Shown here: piece after piece, positions 35,881 to 45,572 of the stretch
Numbering within the stretch: position 1 is the stretch's first letter
Layout: each line of letters begins with the position of its first letter
From: Methylococcales bacterium
GTDB lineage: Bacteria; Pseudomonadota; Gammaproteobacteria; JABHGC01
Length of the DNA stretch: 48,514 nt
Direction: 5' to 3'
Assembly: GCA_018672285.1 (NCBI GenBank)
Contig: JABHGC010000007.1
Span: forward strand, 1 to 48,514
Program-made: the position numbers and the translations under genes
The notes under the pieces: model-generated
What the model was told of the DNA's origin: nothing
Database searches by the model: none
Seen by the model: only the letters and a program-made list of their open reading frames with translations

Positions 35881-36627
35881 TTAGATGCTGGTTACTAGTA
35901 GTGAGCTACCTAATATAATGAGTAGGCCAAAGGCAGATCGGCGCATGGTCAGGTCACTCATTGGTGGTGGAAACTTTTTACCTAATAGGGTGAAGACAAA
36001 AACGCAGGGTAAGCCCCATGCACACATCCAGAGTACGTCGTCTGTAAAGTGACCATCAAATGAGATGAAAATGATGCGGAATATCGTGGCCAGGACAAAC
36101 ACGGACAACAGGGTGCTGCGAATGGTGTCTATGCTCAGTGGTTGTTTGTAGAGGTAGTACACCATTGGGGGTGCTCCTGTACTAAACAGCCCGCCAATAA
36201 TGCCTGATGCTGTTCCTGTAAAAAAAGAGACTGTTTTAGGCGCAAGTGTTTTGGTTGGGTGTGGCTTTAGCATGAGCAGAATCCCGCCAATAATAATCAC
36301 ACTGCCGAGAATGACTTGTAACAGGTTAGTAGAAGCTTGGCTTAAGTGGTCTAACAACCAAATGCCTAAGCCAATGCCGGGCAGTAAGCCAAAGCTGGTT
36401 ATTTTTAAAATATCCCAGTTAATGTGGTGGTGGTTTTGATGTACGGCTAAGAGTGTGTTGATGAGCGCGAGTACGCTGATCACAGCGGCGGTAAAGATGA
36501 CGGGTGCTAAGCCAAGGGAGGTGATGAACCCCATAATAATCAAGCCCATAGCAAAGCCTGTCACGGTTTGTATGTAACTACCCACGGCAATGGTTGCGAG
36601 GAAAATTAGGGTGGTTTCGAGCGGCAT
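35881..36627 (-). CDS. TauE/SafE family anion permease
   Basis: 248 aa from ATG 36627 (MPLETTLIFLA); a longer start at 36657 would add a polar 10-residue leader and has no better ribosome site. Eight hydrophobic segments in two repeats, with GFAMGLIIMGFITSLG near the start and FTGTASGIIGGLFSTGAPPMVYYLY in the second half, the family's signature. Such proteins export sulfite, sulfonates or similar anions across the inner membrane. Substrate not predictable. The neighbour uup is divergent. Confidence 0.8.
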   Translation of the reverse strand: MPLETTLIFLATIAVGSYIQTVTGFAMGLIIMGFITSLGLAPVIFTAAVISVLALINTLLAVHQNHHHINWDILKITSFGLLPGIGLGIWLLDHLSQASTNLLQVILGSVIIIGGILLMLKPHPTKTLAPKTVSFFTGTASGIIGGLFSTGAPPMVYYLYKQPLSIDTIRSTLLSVFVLATIFRIIFISFDGHFTDDVLWMCAWGLPCVFVFTLLGKKFPPPMSDLTMRRSAFGLLIILGSSLLVTSI

Positions 36628-36757
36628 AGTGGGGTTTGGCCTTAGTGGTGTGTGCATTGCACAATTTGAGCTGAACGCTGAATCGGTCGCAGTTTAGCAT
36701 ATCTCTGAGGTGCTTTTCTGATAGAATGCGTCGTCATTAAATTTCAAGGAATGCGTC

Positions 36758-38641
36758 ATGGCGTTAGTTCGGCTTAGAGATATTCAGCTTAGTTTTGGTG
36801 GGCCATTATTACTCGATAAGGCACAACTTAATATTAAAGCCGGGGAGCGTGTGTGTTTGGTTGGGCGTAACGGCACGGGAAAATCGACTCTAATGAAGTT
36901 GATTGCTCAGGAAATTAAGCCTGATAGTGGAAAAATTGAGTTTCAAACCGGGTTGAAAGTCGCGCGTTTGGTTCAAGACGTGCCAGCCAGTGGTGATGAT
37001 ACGGTGTTTCAAGTTGTGGCCAAAGGTTTGGGCGAAGTTGGGGAATGGCTTTCAGAGTTTGAAGCGCTGACGCACGAGATGATGACCAATACGGACGATG
37101 CGCTCATGACCAAAATGTCGCGTGTGCAGCATAAAATCGAAAGTAATGATGGTTGGTCCTTGAATACTGCTGTGACGACCATTATTGAAAAATTAAGACT
37201 GTCGCCAGACGTGTTGTTTTCTTCCCTTTCAGGTGGTGTGAAAAGGCGTGTTTTATTGGCTCAGGCCTTAGTGGTTGACCCGGATATTTTATTATTGGAT
37301 GAGCCAACTAACCATTTAGATATTGAATCCATTGATTGGCTCGAGCAGTTTTTATTGAGCTACCAAGGCACAGTACTATTCGTAACGCATGATCGTACCT
37401 TCCTGCAAAAATTAGCCACTCGCATTATCGAGTTAGATCGCGGCCAGCTAACCAGCTGGGAGTGTGATTACGAAACGTATTTAGTGCGAAAAGTAGCGGC
37501 ATTAGAAGCTGAAGCGACGACAAATGCCGTATTTGATAAAAAATTAGCCCAAGAAGAGGTATGGATTCGCCAAGGCATTAAAGCGCGTCGAACCCGTAAT
37601 GAAGGTCGAGTCCGTGATCTTGAAAAAATGCGTGAACAGCGTCGAATACGTCGGCAAACTTTAGGCACGGCTGCCATTAAAATTGAAGATGCAGCCAAGT
37701 CTGGCAAGGTGGTGATTGCGGCTGAAAATATTCGTTTTAACTATGGCGATCGAGTGTTAGTTCGAGACTTTAGTACTGTGGTATTACGTGGTGATAAAAT
37801 TGGTATTATTGGCCCAAATGGCGTGGGTAAAACGACGTTAATTCAGGTGCTACTCGGTAATTTAAAACCGACTGAAGGTAAAGTGGAGTTAGGTACACAG
37901 CTTGAGGTTGCCTATTTTGACCAGCTACGAGGTCAATTAGATGAAGAGAAATCGGTCGTAGATAACCTTGCTGAAGGGCGTACCCAAATTGAGGTTAATG
38001 GCCAAAGTAAGCATGTGATTGGCTACTTACAGGATTTTTTGTTTGCACCTGAGCGAGCGCGCTCTCCTGTTAAATCATTGTCTGGTGGTGAGCGAAATCG
38101 GCTGTTATTGGCTCGATTGTTTGCCAAACCGTCTAATTTTTTAATACTCGATGAGCCAACCAATGACTTGGATGTAGAGACGTTAGAGTTATTGGAAGAA
38201 CGTTTGATGCAATATACCGGTACATTAATGATTGTGAGCCATGATAGGTCTTTCTTAAATCAAGTTGTGACCAACAGCTGGGCTTTTGAAGGTGATGGTG
38301 TGGTGAATCAGTATGTTGGTGGTTATGACGATTGGTTAAGGCAAAAAGCCATTGATGATGCTAAACCTGCACCTAAAAAAGCAGTAGAGCCTAAAAAAGC
38401 GAAGGTAAAAAAATCAACGTTATCGTTTACCGAAGCGCATGAGCTTAAAAAGCTCCCTAAACAGATTGAATCATTAGAGGCTCGCCAAGCAAAACTGCAT
38501 GACCAAGTGGCCGATCCTGCTTTTTATCAGCAAGATGTGAGTAAAACAGATCCTGTAACGAAAGCGTTAGCAGAGGTTGAGGCAGAGCTTGAAGGTGTTT
38601 ATGAACGTTGGGACTTGTTGGAAGCTAAGGCGGGTGAGTAA
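36758..38641 (+). CDS. uup: ABC-F ATPase Uup
   Basis: 627 aa. Two ATP-binding cassettes with no membrane part. Cassette 1 has Walker A GRNGTGKST (residues 37-45), signature LSGGVKRR and Walker B LLLDEPTNHLD; cassette 2 has GPNGVGKTT, LSGGERNRLLLARL and LILDEPTNDLD. The long linker (RRTRNEGRVRDL) and a C-terminal coiled-coil domain (about 555-627) are typical of Uup. In E. coli it affects ribosomes and transposon-excision frequency. It is transcribed alone, 100 bp after a divergent permease. Confidence 0.93.
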   Translation: MALVRLRDIQLSFGGPLLLDKAQLNIKAGERVCLVGRNGTGKSTLMKLIAQEIKPDSGKIEFQTGLKVARLVQDVPASGDDTVFQVVAKGLGEVGEWLSEFEALTHEMMTNTDDALMTKMSRVQHKIESNDGWSLNTAVTTIIEKLRLSPDVLFSSLSGGVKRRVLLAQALVVDPDILLLDEPTNHLDIESIDWLEQFLLSYQGTVLFVTHDRTFLQKLATRIIELDRGQLTSWECDYETYLVRKVAALEAEATTNAVFDKKLAQEEVWIRQGIKARRTRNEGRVRDLEKMREQRRIRRQTLGTAAIKIEDAAKSGKVVIAAENIRFNYGDRVLVRDFSTVVLRGDKIGIIGPNGVGKTTLIQVLLGNLKPTEGKVELGTQLEVAYFDQLRGQLDEEKSVVDNLAEGRTQIEVNGQSKHVIGYLQDFLFAPERARSPVKSLSGGERNRLLLARLFAKPSNFLILDEPTNDLDVETLELLEERLMQYTGTLMIVSHDRSFLNQVVTNSWAFEGDGVVNQYVGGYDDWLRQKAIDDAKPAPKKAVEPKKAKVKKSTLSFTEAHELKKLPKQIESLEARQAKLHDQVADPAFYQQDVSKTDPVTKALAEVEAELEGVYERWDLLEAKAGE

Positions 38642-38648
38642 GTCGTCA

Positions 38649-38909
38649 CTAATGCCAACAACTCCGACTCACATACATCATCAATAATGCTAAGTCAGCC
38701 AGGGTAATAAATAATGAGGCGCCCATGATTTTGCAACTACTGTCTGCAGAAGGGTTGCCTAAGGTAAATAAGCCAATTAATGACACGATTGGCCAAGCCA
38801 ACAGTAAATATTGAATCCACGACCATTGCTTGCAAGGGGTGGCAGCAACAAAAAGCAAACACATAATACTGGATAGGATGATTAATTGGGTTCGGTTTTT
38901 GGCTGACAC
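38649..38909 (-). CDS. Small unknown membrane protein
   Basis: 86 aa from GTG 38909, supported by AGAGG upstream. Three hydrophobic segments (about 9-22, 30-50 and 62-78) with little soluble part. It has several cysteines but no motif. It sits tail to tail with uup, 7 bp apart, and upstream of the cmoB stop on the same strand. I do not recognise a family. Confidence 0.55.
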   Translation of the reverse strand: MSAKNRTQLIILSSIMCLLFVAATPCKQWSWIQYLLLAWPIVSLIGLFTLGNPSADSSCKIMGASLFITLADLALLMMYVSRSCWH

Positions 38910-38977
38910 TGAACAGTACCTCTTATTTGTTGCGTGGGTATTTTCTGATTAGGTTCAGTATAAGCGAGTTGCAAGGT

Positions 38978-39949
38978 TTATGCTGGGGCTTTTGCGATAA
39001 TCACAACGCGTTTGGGCGCAGGGTAGCCTTCAATGGTTTTACTGGGGTCTTCTTCATCTAAGAAATCTTTTAGTGATTGAAAATGCATCCATTCAGTGGT
39101 TCTTTGCTCTTCTATGGTGGTGGTTGCAACATCAATGACCTTAATGTCTCGATATTTACAACGCGCCATCCAGGCTTCTAAGGTTTTGATGCTGGGTAAA
39201 AACCAGACGTTACGCATTTGGGCATAGCGGTCTTTAGGCACTAAGCAATGGTGTTCTGGGCCGTCGACGATTAACGTTTCTAACACTAATTCTCCGCCAG
39301 GGCTTAATCTTTGTCGTAGCTCCATTAAATGTTCTATGGGCGATTTACGGTGATAAAATACGCCCATAGAAAAGACCATGTCAAAACCGGTAACGGCTTC
39401 AGGTAGTTGTTCTATACCTAACGGAATCACATAGGCAGGGGCGTCTGGTGCGTAACGTTTAACAGCAGAATACTGCATGTTAAAAACGAGGGTTGGATCA
39501 ATGCCGAGTGCCAACTTTGCCCCTTGGCCTGCCATGCGAAAGCAGTAGTAACCATTGCCACAGCCGACATCTAAGATGGTTTTATCTTGGCAGTGGATGT
39601 GAGGTGCGGCTCTGGCCCATTTCCAATCGGAGTGCCATTCAGTGTTGATCTCATGCCCAAATACATTGAGCGGGCCTTTACGCCAAGGGTGGAAAGCCAT
39701 GAGTTGTTGCTTTAAGTCTTGCCACTGCTGTTCTGATAGGTCACTTTTTTGACCAAATGTGATGCTGTTTTGGTCTAGGTTGGTTTGGCTTGGAGCCGTG
39801 TTGGGAAGTAGCGTCAGGGCTTCGTTCCAGCGGTTTATGTCGCCATGCGTGTTAGGGTCTAGGGCATGCTTGAGAATAGGCTGTAAGGCATCACGCCATG
39901 GGGCTTGGTCAATATCTTGTAGTGTTTGGTAGAGTCTATCGAATGTCAT
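38978..39949 (-). CDS. cmoB: tRNA U34 carboxymethyltransferase CmoB
   Basis: 323 aa, the usual length. CmoB transfers a carboxymethyl group from carboxy-SAM to 5-hydroxyuridine at tRNA position 34, giving cmo5U. Visible are the SAM-binding motif ILDVGCGNGYYCFRM (around residue 120) and the KWARAAPHI segment. MGVFYHRKSPIEHL and ETLIVDG follow as in the family. Its start overlaps the cmoA stop by 4 bp, so both are coupled. Confidence 0.95.
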   Translation of the reverse strand: MTFDRLYQTLQDIDQAPWRDALQPILKHALDPNTHGDINRWNEALTLLPNTAPSQTNLDQNSITFGQKSDLSEQQWQDLKQQLMAFHPWRKGPLNVFGHEINTEWHSDWKWARAAPHIHCQDKTILDVGCGNGYYCFRMAGQGAKLALGIDPTLVFNMQYSAVKRYAPDAPAYVIPLGIEQLPEAVTGFDMVFSMGVFYHRKSPIEHLMELRQRLSPGGELVLETLIVDGPEHHCLVPKDRYAQMRNVWFLPSIKTLEAWMARCKYRDIKVIDVATTTIEEQRTTEWMHFQSLKDFLDEEDPSKTIEGYPAPKRVVIIAKAPA

Positions 39950-40674
39950 TTTACGGCCATTAGTGAAGCAAAATTAAAGCACTGAAACCACTGCTGTACC
40001 TGTGTAAAGCCAATTGTGGTTAGCCTTTGATGGTGGCTTGCAAAGGTTTCTGGGATTAAACTATTTTCTAATGCTGCACGCTTTTGTGCAATTTCTAGGC
40101 TGCTATAGCCTTGTGATTTTTTAAAGCTATGGTGCAATGTTTCAATGCTTTGTTGCTGGTTTTCATCGGCATTGGTGAGTTTTTCGGAGAGAATTAACAC
40201 CGCACCTGGCTGCATTCCATCATAAATATGCTTTAAAATATGATGACGTTGCGCTAATGGGATGAATTGTAACGTGTAGTTGAGTACCACGACAGAGGCT
40301 TGTTCAACCTTCATATCTTGTAAGTCAGTGCAGACAGCTGAAATGGTCGGTTGAATAGCTGGGTCAACTCGAGTGACTAATTGTTTGATCATAGGCTCAG
40401 AATTATCGACGGCGATGATTGTGCATTGTTCTTTTACGTGATGCTGTAGCGATAAACTGCAGGCACCTAGCGAGCAGCCCAGGTCATAAATATTGCTGTC
40501 AGGTTGTGCGTATTCCGCACCGATGATCCCAATCATACTGATTAAATTGGCATAACCAGGCACTGAGCGGTTGATCATGTCGGCAAACACATGCGTGACG
40601 GACTCATCAAACTTAAAATCTACAATGTCTTGCAGCGGTTGAGAATACAATTGGTCTGCTGGGCGCTTAGTCAT
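39946..40674 (-). CDS. cmoA: Carboxy-SAM synthase CmoA
   Basis: 242 aa from ATG 40674, which overlaps the kinase stop by 8 bp; a longer start in the same frame is inside that gene. CmoA makes carboxy-SAM from SAM and prephenate for CmoB. Family motifs are DQLYSQPLQDIVDFKFDESV near the start, SVPGYANLISMIG and the SAM site IYDLGCSLGACSL. Typical length. Confidence 0.95.
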   Translation of the reverse strand: MTKRPADQLYSQPLQDIVDFKFDESVTHVFADMINRSVPGYANLISMIGIIGAEYAQPDSNIYDLGCSLGACSLSLQHHVKEQCTIIAVDNSEPMIKQLVTRVDPAIQPTISAVCTDLQDMKVEQASVVVLNYTLQFIPLAQRHHILKHIYDGMQPGAVLILSEKLTNADENQQQSIETLHHSFKKSQGYSSLEIAQKRAALENSLIPETFASHHQRLTTIGFTQVQQWFQCFNFASLMAVK

Positions 40675-41662
40675 ATTCTGGTATCCACGCAATGGGTTCC
40701 TCATCTAATAATGAATATTGCTCTTTAAGCGATAAGATGTGTGATTCCCAATAGGATTCTGTACTAAACCAAGGGAAATTCATTGGGAATGCAGGGTCAG
40801 ACCAGCGTTGTGCTAGCCAACCAGAATAATGGATCATACGTAAGGTTCTGAGCGGTTCAATTAAGGCAATTTCAGCAGGGTTGATGTCCATGAATTGACC
40901 ATAACCTTTGAGTACTTTTTGTAGCTGTAAAGCTTGTTCTTGTTGGTCTCCTGACAGGAGCATCCATAAATCTTGCATGGCAATGCCCATACGGCTATCG
41001 TCAAAGTCGACAAAGTGTGGGATGTCATCTGACCACAAAATATTGCCTGCATGACAGTCTCCATGTAAGCGAATAGAGGGGGTGTCGACTTGATCGAAAG
41101 CGGATTGTAACTTAGGGATAAGTTGGTCGGTGATGGCTTCGTAAGCAGCAACAATGTAATTTGGAATAAAGTCGTGGCTTTTGATCCATTCAACGGGCTG
41201 AATAGCGTAACTTTCTATATTAATGTGTGGTCTTGTCTGAAATGGGAAGTAACGGCTAACCGTGTGCATTCGGCCAATGCTACGACCGATCCACTCTAAA
41301 TGGTGTAGGTTGTCCAGCTCAGGTGCGTGGCCTGCAGTGAGGGGGTAAAGTGAAAACCGGTAATTTTCATATTCAAATAGAGTTTGTCCATCCTGTTGTA
41401 TTGGTGCGATGACAGGGATTTCTTGGTCGGCTAAATCCTGGGTTAATTGATGCTCTTCCAAAATTTGTGCATCCGTCCACCGGTGAGGCCGGTAAAATTT
41501 AGCAATGACGGCTGGCTGTTCTTCGATGCCTACGCGGTACACGCGATTCTCATAGCTGTTTAAGGTGAGTGTTCTGGCGTCACACCAATACCCTAATGAT
41601 TCAACAGCTTGCAGTATGGTTTCTGGGTCGAGGTTTTGATAGTCCTGGGTGGAATCGGTCAT
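40667..41662 (-). CDS. srkA: Stress-response Ser/Thr kinase SrkA (YihE)
   Basis: 331 aa from ATG 41662; a longer frame upstream lacks similarity. SrkA is an APH-fold protein kinase that counters stress-induced death. The motifs are LTLNSYENRVYRVG (residues about 28-41), LHGDCHAGNILW (catalytic loop, D and N) and HFVDFDDSRMG. The length matches E. coli SrkA (328). It overlaps the upstream 80-aa gene by 62 bp and cmoA by 8 bp. Confidence 0.92.
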   Translation of the reverse strand: MTDSTQDYQNLDPETILQAVESLGYWCDARTLTLNSYENRVYRVGIEEQPAVIAKFYRPHRWTDAQILEEHQLTQDLADQEIPVIAPIQQDGQTLFEYENYRFSLYPLTAGHAPELDNLHHLEWIGRSIGRMHTVSRYFPFQTRPHINIESYAIQPVEWIKSHDFIPNYIVAAYEAITDQLIPKLQSAFDQVDTPSIRLHGDCHAGNILWSDDIPHFVDFDDSRMGIAMQDLWMLLSGDQQEQALQLQKVLKGYGQFMDINPAEIALIEPLRTLRMIHYSGWLAQRWSDPAFPMNFPWFSTESYWESHILSLKEQYSLLDEEPIAWIPEYD

Positions 41663-41843
41663 GTTGATGTGCTGTCTTTGTAAGGTCTGTGAGGCGGAGT
41701 ATGTCATATCCCTGCTCATTATCGAAATAGACGACCAGGTTTCCTGAAAATTTGATGTATTTTGCTTGGTTTTTGCTGTTGAGGCTGTGGATTTTTCGGC
41801 CTTTAGAGGCAAGCGCTTGAAAGAAGTCTGCTAAGTGGTTCAT
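41601..41843 (-). CDS. Unknown 80-aa protein upstream of srkA
   Basis: 80 aa from ATG 41843, preceded by AGGAAATAACA. It is basic and has a conserved-looking core with beta strands (YIKFSGNLVVYFDNEQGYDILRLTDL). Its final 20 codons overlap the start of srkA in another frame. No family recognised. The good ribosome site and likely fold support a real gene, but the overlap leaves some doubt. Confidence 0.5.
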   Translation of the reverse strand: MNHLADFFQALASKGRKIHSLNSKNQAKYIKFSGNLVVYFDNEQGYDILRLTDLTKTAHQHDRFHPGLSKPRPRNHTASC

Positions 41844-42014
41844 TGTTATTTCCTGGGTTTTTAAAGTGGGTTTGCCTCGGCATGTGGGTACTATAAATAA
41901 CAACTCAGGTTTTCCGTGGTCTAAAATAAGATGAATTGTGGCAAACTCTGTTCAGTGACGATTCAGTTCAAAAAGTTACAGTAGATGAGTCTGATAAAAA
42001 TAAAGGGTCGAATG

Positions 42015-42626
42015 ATGAAGTGGTTATTACTGTGTTCAAGTGTTTTGTTTTCAGGGTTCTCTATGGCGATGCAACCACCTCAGACGGTCAGTGAAATCGA
42101 CATTCAGATTGAGTACCTTCAGCAGCAACGGCTACTGCTAAAAAAACGGTTTCAAAGTGATACGGTGTATCACCATAAATCTTTAACCAAGCCCGCTTTA
42201 AATATGGGCGCGCGTGAGCAAGAGAATCGATACCAGTCTCATCAAGGTGATCATTTGCAATGGCTGGCAGCTGAGCAGGCAAAAATCGACAGTGAGATTG
42301 TTTGGTTAAAACGACAGAAAACCATGCTTCAAGAGCAAGTAAGTCAGCCTGTTGCTGAACCTCAGGCATTAAATTCAGCGGTTGTCAGCACTCAGCAAAC
42401 GAGCGCGACACCGACCGTTTCTGCTGAGCCATTTGTGGTGTCAATTATTGTGCCTCGCTCTAAAATCGCAATGCAGGGTGAGCAAGCGTATGTTCAAGTG
42501 AGCAGTAATGGCGAAATGGTGGTGAAAGAAGTGTCATTAGGCTCGTTAGTGGGTGATGATTTTGTGCAAATTTTGAGTGGTTTGCAGTTGGGTGAGACAT
42601 TGCTAGATTTCCAATCTGCGAAATAG
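42015..42626 (+). CDS. Unknown exported protein with coiled coil
   Basis: 203 aa from ATG 42015, the choice that best fits AAAGGG at 42002-42007 and gives a signal peptide MKWLLLCSSVLFSGFSMA. A Gln/Glu-rich coiled coil follows (residues about 22-95), then a Ser/Thr/Pro linker (about 100-130), then a C-terminal beta domain (VVSIIVPRSKIAMQGEQAYVQV, SGLQLGETLL) that resembles the end of periplasmic adaptor subunits of efflux pumps. It could be a partial adaptor-like protein. No transporter gene is adjacent. Confidence 0.6.
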   Translation: MKWLLLCSSVLFSGFSMAMQPPQTVSEIDIQIEYLQQQRLLLKKRFQSDTVYHHKSLTKPALNMGAREQENRYQSHQGDHLQWLAAEQAKIDSEIVWLKRQKTMLQEQVSQPVAEPQALNSAVVSTQQTSATPTVSAEPFVVSIIVPRSKIAMQGEQAYVQVSSNGEMVVKEVSLGSLVGDDFVQILSGLQLGETLLDFQSAK

Positions 42627-42675
42627 TGCTTTCAGGTCTACAATTAAGGGTAATGCTCAGTTTTAAGGTGTTTCC

Positions 42676-43365
42676 ATGCAATTTATTCGATCTGGCGTTT
42701 TGGCCGTTATGCTGTTGGCTTCCCCGATGGCTCCGGCCGCACAATTTGATGAAGGTGTTATTGCCTATAACATGGGGGATTTCTCCCGCTCAGTAGAGAT
42801 CTGGTTGCCGTTAGCGCAGCAAGGGCATATTAAGGCGCAAGACTATTTGGCTTTTATGTTTTACGTTGGTAGAGGTGTACCGCAAGACTATGAGCAGGCT
42901 GCACATTGGTACCGTAAAGTTGCTGAGCAGGGCGGTGATGTTGCTCAATACAATTTAGGTTTCTTACATTATATTGGCCAGGGCGTACCGCAAAGCTACA
43001 CGGAGGCGGTTAAATGGTATCGCCTTTCTGCTGGACAAGGTAATGCGAAGGCTCAATATGATTTGGGTTATAGTGTCTCACGTGGTCATGGGGTGCAGCG
43101 AAGCTACCGGGAGGCCTTTCAGTGGTTTTCAAAAGCAGCCGAGCAAGGGTATATTCCAGCACAAAATAGTTTGGCAGAATTATATTCTGAAGGCTTGGGT
43201 GTGCCTGAAAACTATGTGCTTGCCTATCAATGGTATTCTTTGGCTGCAGCTGAAGGGGATACAGAGGCTCAGCATCAGATGAGGCGGTTATCTCACCGGA
43301 TGACCAATGAGCAAATTGCTAAAGCTCAGCAGTTAGCCAGTATTTGGTGGAATAAAAATAACTAG
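42676..43365 (+). CDS. Sel1-repeat protein with signal peptide
   Basis: 229 aa. A signal peptide ends near MAPAAQ (residue 21). Four or five Sel1-like repeats follow, each with the pattern AxxWYxxxAEQGxxxAQxxLGxxYxxGxGV, giving a helical solenoid for protein interactions in the envelope. It starts 49 bases after the previous gene on the same strand and ends 3 bases from a convergent chemoreceptor. Confidence 0.88.
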   Translation: MQFIRSGVLAVMLLASPMAPAAQFDEGVIAYNMGDFSRSVEIWLPLAQQGHIKAQDYLAFMFYVGRGVPQDYEQAAHWYRKVAEQGGDVAQYNLGFLHYIGQGVPQSYTEAVKWYRLSAGQGNAKAQYDLGYSVSRGHGVQRSYREAFQWFSKAAEQGYIPAQNSLAELYSEGLGVPENYVLAYQWYSLAAAEGDTEAQHQMRRLSHRMTNEQIAKAQQLASIWWNKNN

Positions 43366-43368
43366 TGC

Positions 43369-44466
43369 TTAGTTGCTAGCGCTAGCAACGATTTCGTCTA
43401 GTGTGCTCATGACTTTTACGCTGGCATCTTCCATTTGTTTTAAGGCATTAACAGCCGTTGAACAATCATTTTTTGTTCTAGCTTCAAGCGCTGCAACACC
43501 TGAATCGTGAACTGTTTTGTGGGGCGCTTCGAGTGATGTAAAGCCTGCGTATTGGCTGAATTTAGTACTGCCGTCCCCTTCGTAATACCATTTGCCAAGC
43601 CGGCACTCAGTGTGGCTCTTGAAATCATAGGCTGTTTTATTTGAAAGCCCCATAAATACACGATAAATTTCAAACTTGTAAATCAAATGGTCAACTTTCA
43701 CGGCTTCAGTAAAGCTCTGTATGGCATTTTTGAAGATGGCACTGTTCATATTGTTCGCGAGTGAATTGAGGCTGGAAATTTTACTCGTAGCGTCCTGGCC
43801 CATTGAGCTGAAAGTGCTAGATTGTTCAGCCAAGTCACTAATTTGAGTGCGAGATTTTTGCGTTTCAGCTTGAATGCGCTCAACTAAATGAGATATTTCA
43901 GCAGTGGCATCGTTGGTTCTTTGTGCCAATGTTCTGACTTCGTCGGCAACGACTGCGAACCCTCGGCCAGACTCACCAGCGCGTGCAGCTTCAATGGCGG
44001 CGTTGAGTGCTAGTAGGTTGGTTTGGTCAGATATATTTTTAATTAAGCTGATAATTCCGCCAATTTTATCGGCTTGAGTGCTGAGTTCAGTGACGCTGTC
44101 AGAGGTGTCTGAAGCGCTTGTTGCCATGGCACCTAAATTATTGGCAATGGTTTTAGTGGCGGTTTGTGCTTCAGTGGAAAGGCCTGCGGCTTCAGCTGCG
44201 TTATCTTTTTCATGATCCATGCTCGATGCGAGTGTCGAGAGTGTGCCTTGGAGTTGTGAAAATGAGTTGGCAAATTGCTCCATATTGGCAAATACGCCTT
44301 GGTTCATTTCTGACTGATTGGCGTTGTCTGTAATTTGTTGCTGGAGCGTGTTTTGTTGTGCTAAAGATTGGGATAGTTCCGATTTCAGTTGTTCTATTTC
44401 TTGGGAGAGAGAGTCCCGTTCTTGAGAGACGGTTTGGAGTTTGTTTTTGAGTTTGGACGCGAACAT
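43369..44466 (-). CDS. Soluble chemoreceptor with CZB zinc-binding domain
   Basis: 365 aa. No membrane helix. An N-terminal coiled coil (residues about 5-55) precedes the signalling domain with [27 protein letters not shown] tip (written as the segment near 150-175). The C-terminal CZB domain (about 262-360) shows its zinc ligands: [18 protein letters not shown] and [10 protein letters not shown] (His, Cys, His, His). CZB receptors sense zinc or hypochlorite. It is convergent with the Sel1 gene. Confidence 0.9.
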   Translation of the reverse strand: MFASKLKNKLQTVSQERDSLSQEIEQLKSELSQSLAQQNTLQQQITDNANQSEMNQGVFANMEQFANSFSQLQGTLSTLASSMDHEKDNAAEAAGLSTEAQTATKTIANNLGAMATSASDTSDSVTELSTQADKIGGIISLIKNISDQTNLLALNAAIEAARAGESGRGFAVVADEVRTLAQRTNDATAEISHLVERIQAETQKSRTQISDLAEQSSTFSSMGQDATSKISSLNSLANNMNSAIFKNAIQSFTEAVKVDHLIYKFEIYRVFMGLSNKTAYDFKSHTECRLGKWYYEGDGSTKFSQYAGFTSLEAPHKTVHDSGVAALEARTKNDCSTAVNALKQMEDASVKVMSTLDEIVASASN

Positions 44467-44550
44467 ACAGACAACCTTTATCCAGAAACGGACTGATATA
44501 TCATTACAATATAGCAGGGATTAAAGGTCGTGTTTGAGACTAAAAAAAGA

Positions 44551-44635
44551 TGGTACCGAAGGTCGGACTTGAACCGACACGCCCGAAGGCAACGGATTTT
44601 GAATCCGTCGTGTATACCAATTTCACCACTCCGGC
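44551..44635 (-). tRNA. tRNA-Leu, anticodon CAA
   Basis: 85 nt on the minus strand. GCCGGAG pairs in the acceptor, the anticodon stem ACGGA/TCCGT holds loop TTCAAAA (anticodon CAA), there is a long variable arm (TGCCTTCGGGCGT) as in class II tRNAs, a T arm with GTTCAAGTC, and an encoded CCA. Confidence 0.95.
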
Positions 44636-44652
44636 ACAACTTAGGCGGGAGT

Positions 44653-45528
44653 CTATCTTACTTTGTGCTCAAGTTCCAGTGTTTGCGCGGATTGTGTGAA
44701 ATGTAGGCGTCGTAAGAAACTCATCCCGAGTAAAACGGAGTCTGAGTCGGTCATAGGGAGGATTGCACCTTGGACTTGCTCGATAATAATGTTGCCGACT
44801 TGAACCGATTCTAATGTGACTCGGGTAACTTGTTGTGGGCCTGCCGCCGTCATCATTTGTTCTGTTTGAGAGCCATTCAAGCCGATTTGTGCTGCAATAT
44901 GAGCCGGGATGGAAACCAAGCTCGCACCAGTATCAACCAACATTTTTACCGGGCCGCCATTGATTTTACCTTGTACGTGGTAATGGCCGTTCACGTCCGC
45001 CTGTAAAGTGATTTTTCGGGTGCGAATAGGTCTGTCATGGACATCAATATATTCGCCAATGTCATTGGGTAAATAAGGCCTAACCCGTTTTAAAGCAGGC
45101 AGGGTATAGCTAATGACACGAGATTCAGACCACCATTGTTGTTCAACAACATCCGTGGAGCCACCAAGGATGACAACAACGACAATGACCAGTAGGCCCC
45201 TTAATGTGCCAAAGATTAAGCCGAGAAGGTGGTCGTGGCTATCCGGGCCATCTCTGAGGAAAAATTTAATAATCAGTCTATTAATAATTGATAGGACAAT
45301 CAGTAGCGGTAAGAATATAATCGCCGTTGCGGTAGCGAGGCGGTAATCTTCTTGTAAAATATAGGGAAGTAAGGTTGTATCTAGTGCCTTATTAAAACTT
45401 AGGGTAATACTGACTGTAATTATCCAGATGGCAAGTGACAGTGATTCTCGGATAAAACCACGAGAAAATCCGAGCACAGCCGATAAGGCAATGAGGAGTA
45501 AGAATATGAAATCAGTTAAATTTATCAT
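44653..45528 (-). CDS. CvpA-like membrane protein fused to retropepsin-like protease
   Basis: 291 aa from ATG 45528 (a TTG-type start 27 bases upstream is possible). The N-terminal half (about 1-160) has four hydrophobic segments and the CvpA signature LGFSRGFIRESLSLAIW, a colicin-V-production-type protein. The C-terminal part (about 185-291) is a retropepsin-like aspartic protease: MLVDTGASLVSIP holds the catalytic D-T-G, with LLGMSFLRRL near the end as in the family. The protease probably faces the periplasm. CvpA alone is common; this fusion is less so. It lies next to a tRNA-Leu and a divergent LpxL-like gene. Confidence 0.8.
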   Translation of the reverse strand: MINLTDFIFLLLIALSAVLGFSRGFIRESLSLAIWIITVSITLSFNKALDTTLLPYILQEDYRLATATAIIFLPLLIVLSIINRLIIKFFLRDGPDSHDHLLGLIFGTLRGLLVIVVVVILGGSTDVVEQQWWSESRVISYTLPALKRVRPYLPNDIGEYIDVHDRPIRTRKITLQADVNGHYHVQGKINGGPVKMLVDTGASLVSIPAHIAAQIGLNGSQTEQMMTAAGPQQVTRVTLESVQVGNIIIEQVQGAILPMTDSDSVLLGMSFLRRLHFTQSAQTLELEHKVR

Positions 45529-45572
45529 GGGGATCAAGCGTATCAGTCTTCCCAACTGTCTACAATAGAACT

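Noticed and set aside
43372..43389. An 18-bp perfect palindrome at the end of the CZB receptor gene
   Set aside because: It lies inside the coding end (SASN codons) and has no terminator T tract, so it is not listed as a feature.
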